A stretch of DNA of 64,000 nucleotides from JANQPX01 sp039197065 (lineage in GTDB: Bacteria; Pseudomonadota; Alphaproteobacteria; Geminicoccales; Geminicoccaceae), in assembly GCA_039197065.1 (NCBI GenBank), contig JBCCUL010000026.1:1-64000 (forward strand), in the 5' to 3' direction. Below, in pieces: positions 61,739-64,000 of the stretch. Under the pieces are notes generated by a model. The model saw only the letters and a program-made list of their open reading frames with translations, was not told the DNA's origin and did not search any database. How positions within the stretch are numbered: position 1 is the first letter of the stretch; the number at the start of each line of letters is the position of its first letter. The position numbers were made by a program, and so were the translations under genes.

Positions 61739-63091
61739 ATGGAGCAAGAACTCGCTGATCTCGCTGCGAAGGTAGCGGCGTTGGAGGAGGGAGCCGGTTG
61801 GACCACCACCGTCAACCTCGAAGTGTTTTACTGGTGGTGCACAGCGTTCATGTTCATCATTCACGCGGGTTTTCTCGCTTATGAGATGGGAGCATCGCGC
61901 AAGAAGAACGTGCTGGCGTCGGGCATCAAGAACATTCTCGCCTTCGCGTTCATGATCCCAACGTTCTTTTTCTTCGGCTGGTGGATCTATCTCGCCTTCC
62001 CTGGCGGTCTCGTTCCGGATTTCGAAGCGGGTGCCGGCGGTGTTCCCTGGTCGGAAGCCATGGGTCCCAATCTCACCGACAATGCGACCGGAATCTTCTG
62101 GGCGGCCTTCACCCTTTTCGCGGCGACGACCGCATCGATCTTCTCGGGTGCGGTGATTGAGCGGATCAAGCTCTCGGGCTTCATCATGCTCGCGATCCTG
62201 CTCGGCTCGGTCGTCTGGATCCTCGGCGCGTCTTGGGCCTGGCATGGCGATGGCTGGCTGCTGACCCAGTTCGGCTGGCACGACTTCGGCGCCGCCGGTT
62301 GCGTGCACATGGTCGCGGCCTTCTTCGCGCTTGGCGTGCTGATCAATCTCGGCCCCAGGATCGGTAAGTTCAATCCCGATGGCAGCGCCAACGCCATCGT
62401 TCCGCACAACGTGCCCATGGCCACCTTCGGTCTGATGGTGCTGATCGTCGGCTTCTTCGGGTTCCTCGGCGGCTGCATCATCTATATGGGTGGCGAGCAG
62501 TGGGTGACGATCTTCGGCAATCCGACGACGCTGTCCGCGATCGGCTTCAACACGCTGATGTGCTTTGCAGGCGGCATCATCGGCGGCTGGATCATGACCA
62601 ATGATCCGTTCTGGATGATGTCGGGCGCTCTTGCCGGTATCTTCACCGCTGCGTCCGGCCTGGATGTCTATTGGCCACCGCTCGCCTTCCTTCTCGGCTT
62701 TTGCGGCGGCGTCATCGCACCGATCGGCGCGAGATGGCTGGAGAAGATGGGGATCGACGATGCTGTTGGCGCTGTCTCCGTCCATGGGTTCGCCGGCCTG
62801 TTCGGCGTGCTCGCCTTCGGCATCGTGGCATCTGGCTATCCGAACGGTGACTATCCGGACACCAACTTCCTCGCCCAGCTCATCGGTGCGGTTACCATGC
62901 TGCTGCTGGGTCTGATCCCCGGCTATGTCGCATCGCTGATCCTGAAGCAGGCAGGCTTGCTGCGCATTCCGGAGAATGTCGAGATCCTCGGCATGGACGC
63001 TGCCAAGGTGCCGGCTCTCGCCTACCCGGAAGGCATGCACAGCCCAGACCCGAACGGTTCGAAGGCGCCGGCGGCCACGCCTGCCGAATAG
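61739..63091 (+). CDS. amtB: ammonium transporter
   Basis: 450-residue Amt/MEP/Rh channel, 11 membrane helices. It lacks a signal peptide; instead residues 1-17 look like a short coiled coil (E-L-A-D-L-A-A-K-V-A-A-L-E). Pore histidines lie in D-F-G-A-A-G-C-V-H-M-V near 188 and V-H-G-F-A-G-L near 346, and the family's D-D-x-x-G-A-V-S-V-H-G is present. Imports ammonium under nitrogen limitation. It is transcribed from a sigma-54 promoter and, unusually, is followed by a small membrane protein rather than preceded by glnK. Confidence 0.94.
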   Translation: MEQELADLAAKVAALEEGAGWTTTVNLEVFYWWCTAFMFIIHAGFLAYEMGASRKKNVLASGIKNILAFAFMIPTFFFFGWWIYLAFPGGLVPDFEAGAGGVPWSEAMGPNLTDNATGIFWAAFTLFAATTASIFSGAVIERIKLSGFIMLAILLGSVVWILGASWAWHGDGWLLTQFGWHDFGAAGCVHMVAAFFALGVLINLGPRIGKFNPDGSANAIVPHNVPMATFGLMVLIVGFFGFLGGCIIYMGGEQWVTIFGNPTTLSAIGFNTLMCFAGGIIGGWIMTNDPFWMMSGALAGIFTAASGLDVYWPPLAFLLGFCGGVIAPIGARWLEKMGIDDAVGAVSVHGFAGLFGVLAFGIVASGYPNGDYPDTNFLAQLIGAVTMLLLGLIPGYVASLILKQAGLLRIPENVEILGMDAAKVPALAYPEGMHSPDPNGSKAPAATPAE

Positions 63092-63129
63092 CCGTTCGAT
63101 CCTAACCTTCAGAGACCAGGAGAAACCAA

Positions 63130-63291
63130 ATGGGTTCACCAATCGATAGCTGGGAGGGAGCCGCCGCCTATTTCACCGGCGCCGGCGGCGCCAGTCCAAC
63201 CATCATCCTCTTGCTTGCCATTGCCGTATGCATTGGCGTCATCATCATCGGTGCGAGGAGCGAGGAGAAGTCGTACAGCAAGCATGACTAA
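63130..63291 (+). CDS. 53-residue membrane microprotein downstream of amtB
   Basis: Opens M-G-S-P-I-D-S-W-E-G-A-A-A-Y-F, then one hydrophobic helix (about residues 23-41, I-I-L-L-L-A-I-A-V-C-I-G-V-I-I-I) and a charged tail R-S-E-E-K-S-Y-S-K-H-D. Start ATG has AGGAGA 6 nt upstream, and the gap to amtB is 38 bp, so co-transcription is likely. I do not recognise the family. It may be a regulatory or stabilising partner of AmtB, by analogy with other transporter-associated small proteins. Confidence 0.7.
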   Translation: MGSPIDSWEGAAAYFTGAGGASPTIILLLAIAVCIGVIIIGARSEEKSYSKHD

Positions 63292-63453
63292 GGCTCTGCC
63301 CGTGCCGACGGTTGCGGGCGACTGAACTTTAGGAGCGGGCCGCCTTCGGGTGACCCGCATCCGTTCGACACGGACGGGCTTGGCCCAAGCTGAGAAATAC
63401 CGCAGATTTGGAGCCATGCTGTCGTTTGGAACGCATGGCGAGGCAGACGTCCG

Positions 63454-64000
63454 ATGACCAATCGATTGGGGCTCGAACCAACGGGACACAATGCCGGAGC
63501 ACCTTCGCTGATCGATCGGGCGCGGCCGATCCTCATCTTCGTCGGTGCGATTTGGGTCATTCATCTGCTCGATCTGGTGCTGCCGCTTGAACAGCTGGGG
63601 CTGGTGCCGCGAAGTTTCTTCGGCCTTACCGGCATCGTCACCATGCCGTTCCTGCATGGCAGCTTCGCCCATCTGATCTCGAATACCCTGCCGCTGATCA
63701 TCCTTCTGGTTCTGATGGTGATAAGCCGGCCGCGTCCCTGGACGACGATGATCCTCCTGACGTTGATCTCAGGCGTGGCGCTCTGGCTGTTCGGCCGCCC
63801 TGCCCTGCATATCGGCGCAAGCGGACTGATCTACGCGCTGATGGGCTTTCTGATCGCCGCAGGCATTCTCGAACGCCGGCTGGTGCCGGCAGTCGTGGCG
63901 CTCTTCGTCGGCGTGACCTACGGGATGTCGATCATATCGGGCATTCTGCCAGGCCAACCCGGCGTCTCCTGGGAAGGTCATCTCTTCGGCCTGCTCGCCG
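63454..64000 (+). CDS. rhomboid family intramembrane serine protease (partial)
   Basis: The first 182 residues are in the window; the gene runs off the right edge. H-G-S-F-A-H-L-I-S-N (residues 68-77) is the conserved rhomboid loop, Ser123 in G-A-S-G-L-I-Y is the nucleophile and His176 in W-E-G-H-L-F-G is the catalytic partner. Cleaves membrane proteins within the bilayer; targets unknown. ATG at 63454; about 160 bp separate it from the microprotein. Confidence 0.9.
   Translation, partial: MTNRLGLEPTGHNAGAPSLIDRARPILIFVGAIWVIHLLDLVLPLEQLGLVPRSFFGLTGIVTMPFLHGSFAHLISNTLPLIILLVLMVISRPRPWTTMILLTLISGVALWLFGRPALHIGASGLIYALMGFLIAAGILERRLVPAVVALFVGVTYGMSIISGILPGQPGVSWEGHLFGLLA

Overview
The window reads as chromosomal DNA from a GC-rich alphaproteobacterium, probably a marine member of the Hyphomicrobiales (Rhizobiales) or a close relative. 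The support is: a split, circularly permuted tmRNA gene; an alpha-type SspB with the terminal ClpX-binding tail; full TTAA-N7-TTAAC CtrA sites; a B12-dependent NrdJ; the N-formylglutamate amidohydrolase / YbdK / DUF1244 gene cluster; and a DddL-type DMSP lyase. I see no prophage, insertion sequence, CRISPR array, rRNA or tRNA. Coding density is high, and most long antisense open frames are GC shadows.

Layout. 0-9 kb: radC, an AsmA protein, DUF952, fumC, sspB next to ssrA (tmRNA), a CBS protein and a TerB/DUF533 protein. 9-17.6 kb: a sugar-acid dehydratase (likely L-arabonate), YqgE, a peroxiredoxin, an IolG-type dehydrogenase, an MpaB-type oxygenase, CrcB, a methyltransferase and a potassium channel. 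17.8-29 kb: a NIT/PAS chemoreceptor, an intergenic block with two related palindromes, NDUFA12, nrdJ flanked by DnaA boxes, then the amidohydrolase/YbdK/DUF1244 operon. 29-39.7 kb: a bifunctional PBP1 with a CtrA site upstream, maiA, two organic-acid enzymes, YceI, pdxH, and an ATP-dependent ligase with its associated exonuclease. 39.7-46.2 kb: a divergent cluster of methyltransferase, glycosyltransferase, PTPS-like protein, MDR dehydrogenase, RibD-type reductase, CDP-alcohol phosphatidyltransferase and GTP cyclohydrolase II. 46-54 kb: an AlaX editing protein, a cytochrome b561-YceI fusion, a hydrolase, ugpEAB and dddL. 54-64 kb: apt, a BMP-type nucleoside ABC transporter, a PQQ/alcohol-type ABC exporter, amtB with a sigma-54 promoter and a 53-residue membrane microprotein, and a rhomboid protease cut by the window end.

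Two things stand out. First, a dispersed palindromic repeat family, about 15 copies, mostly placed so that it starts at or inside the TAG stop codon of a gene. It has a short hairpin whose stem covaries between copies, then a GTTGACTTGG-like block and, in the longer copies, a GGTATGC end. I do not recognise it as a named element. Second, the 39.7-46.2 kb cluster pairs GTP cyclohydrolase II and a RibD-type reductase with a PTPS homologue that lacks the catalytic Cys/Asp/His, plus lipid-head-group, sugar and methyl transferases. It looks like a pathway to a modified, possibly membrane-linked pteridine or ribityl-pyrimidine; the product is unknown to me.

Genes that probably work together: SspB with tmRNA (delivery of tagged proteins to ClpXP); the ligase with its exonuclease; UgpB/A/E as an importer lacking its ATPase here; BMP protein, ATPase and two permeases with Apt (purine salvage); and AmtB with the microprotein under nitrogen control.
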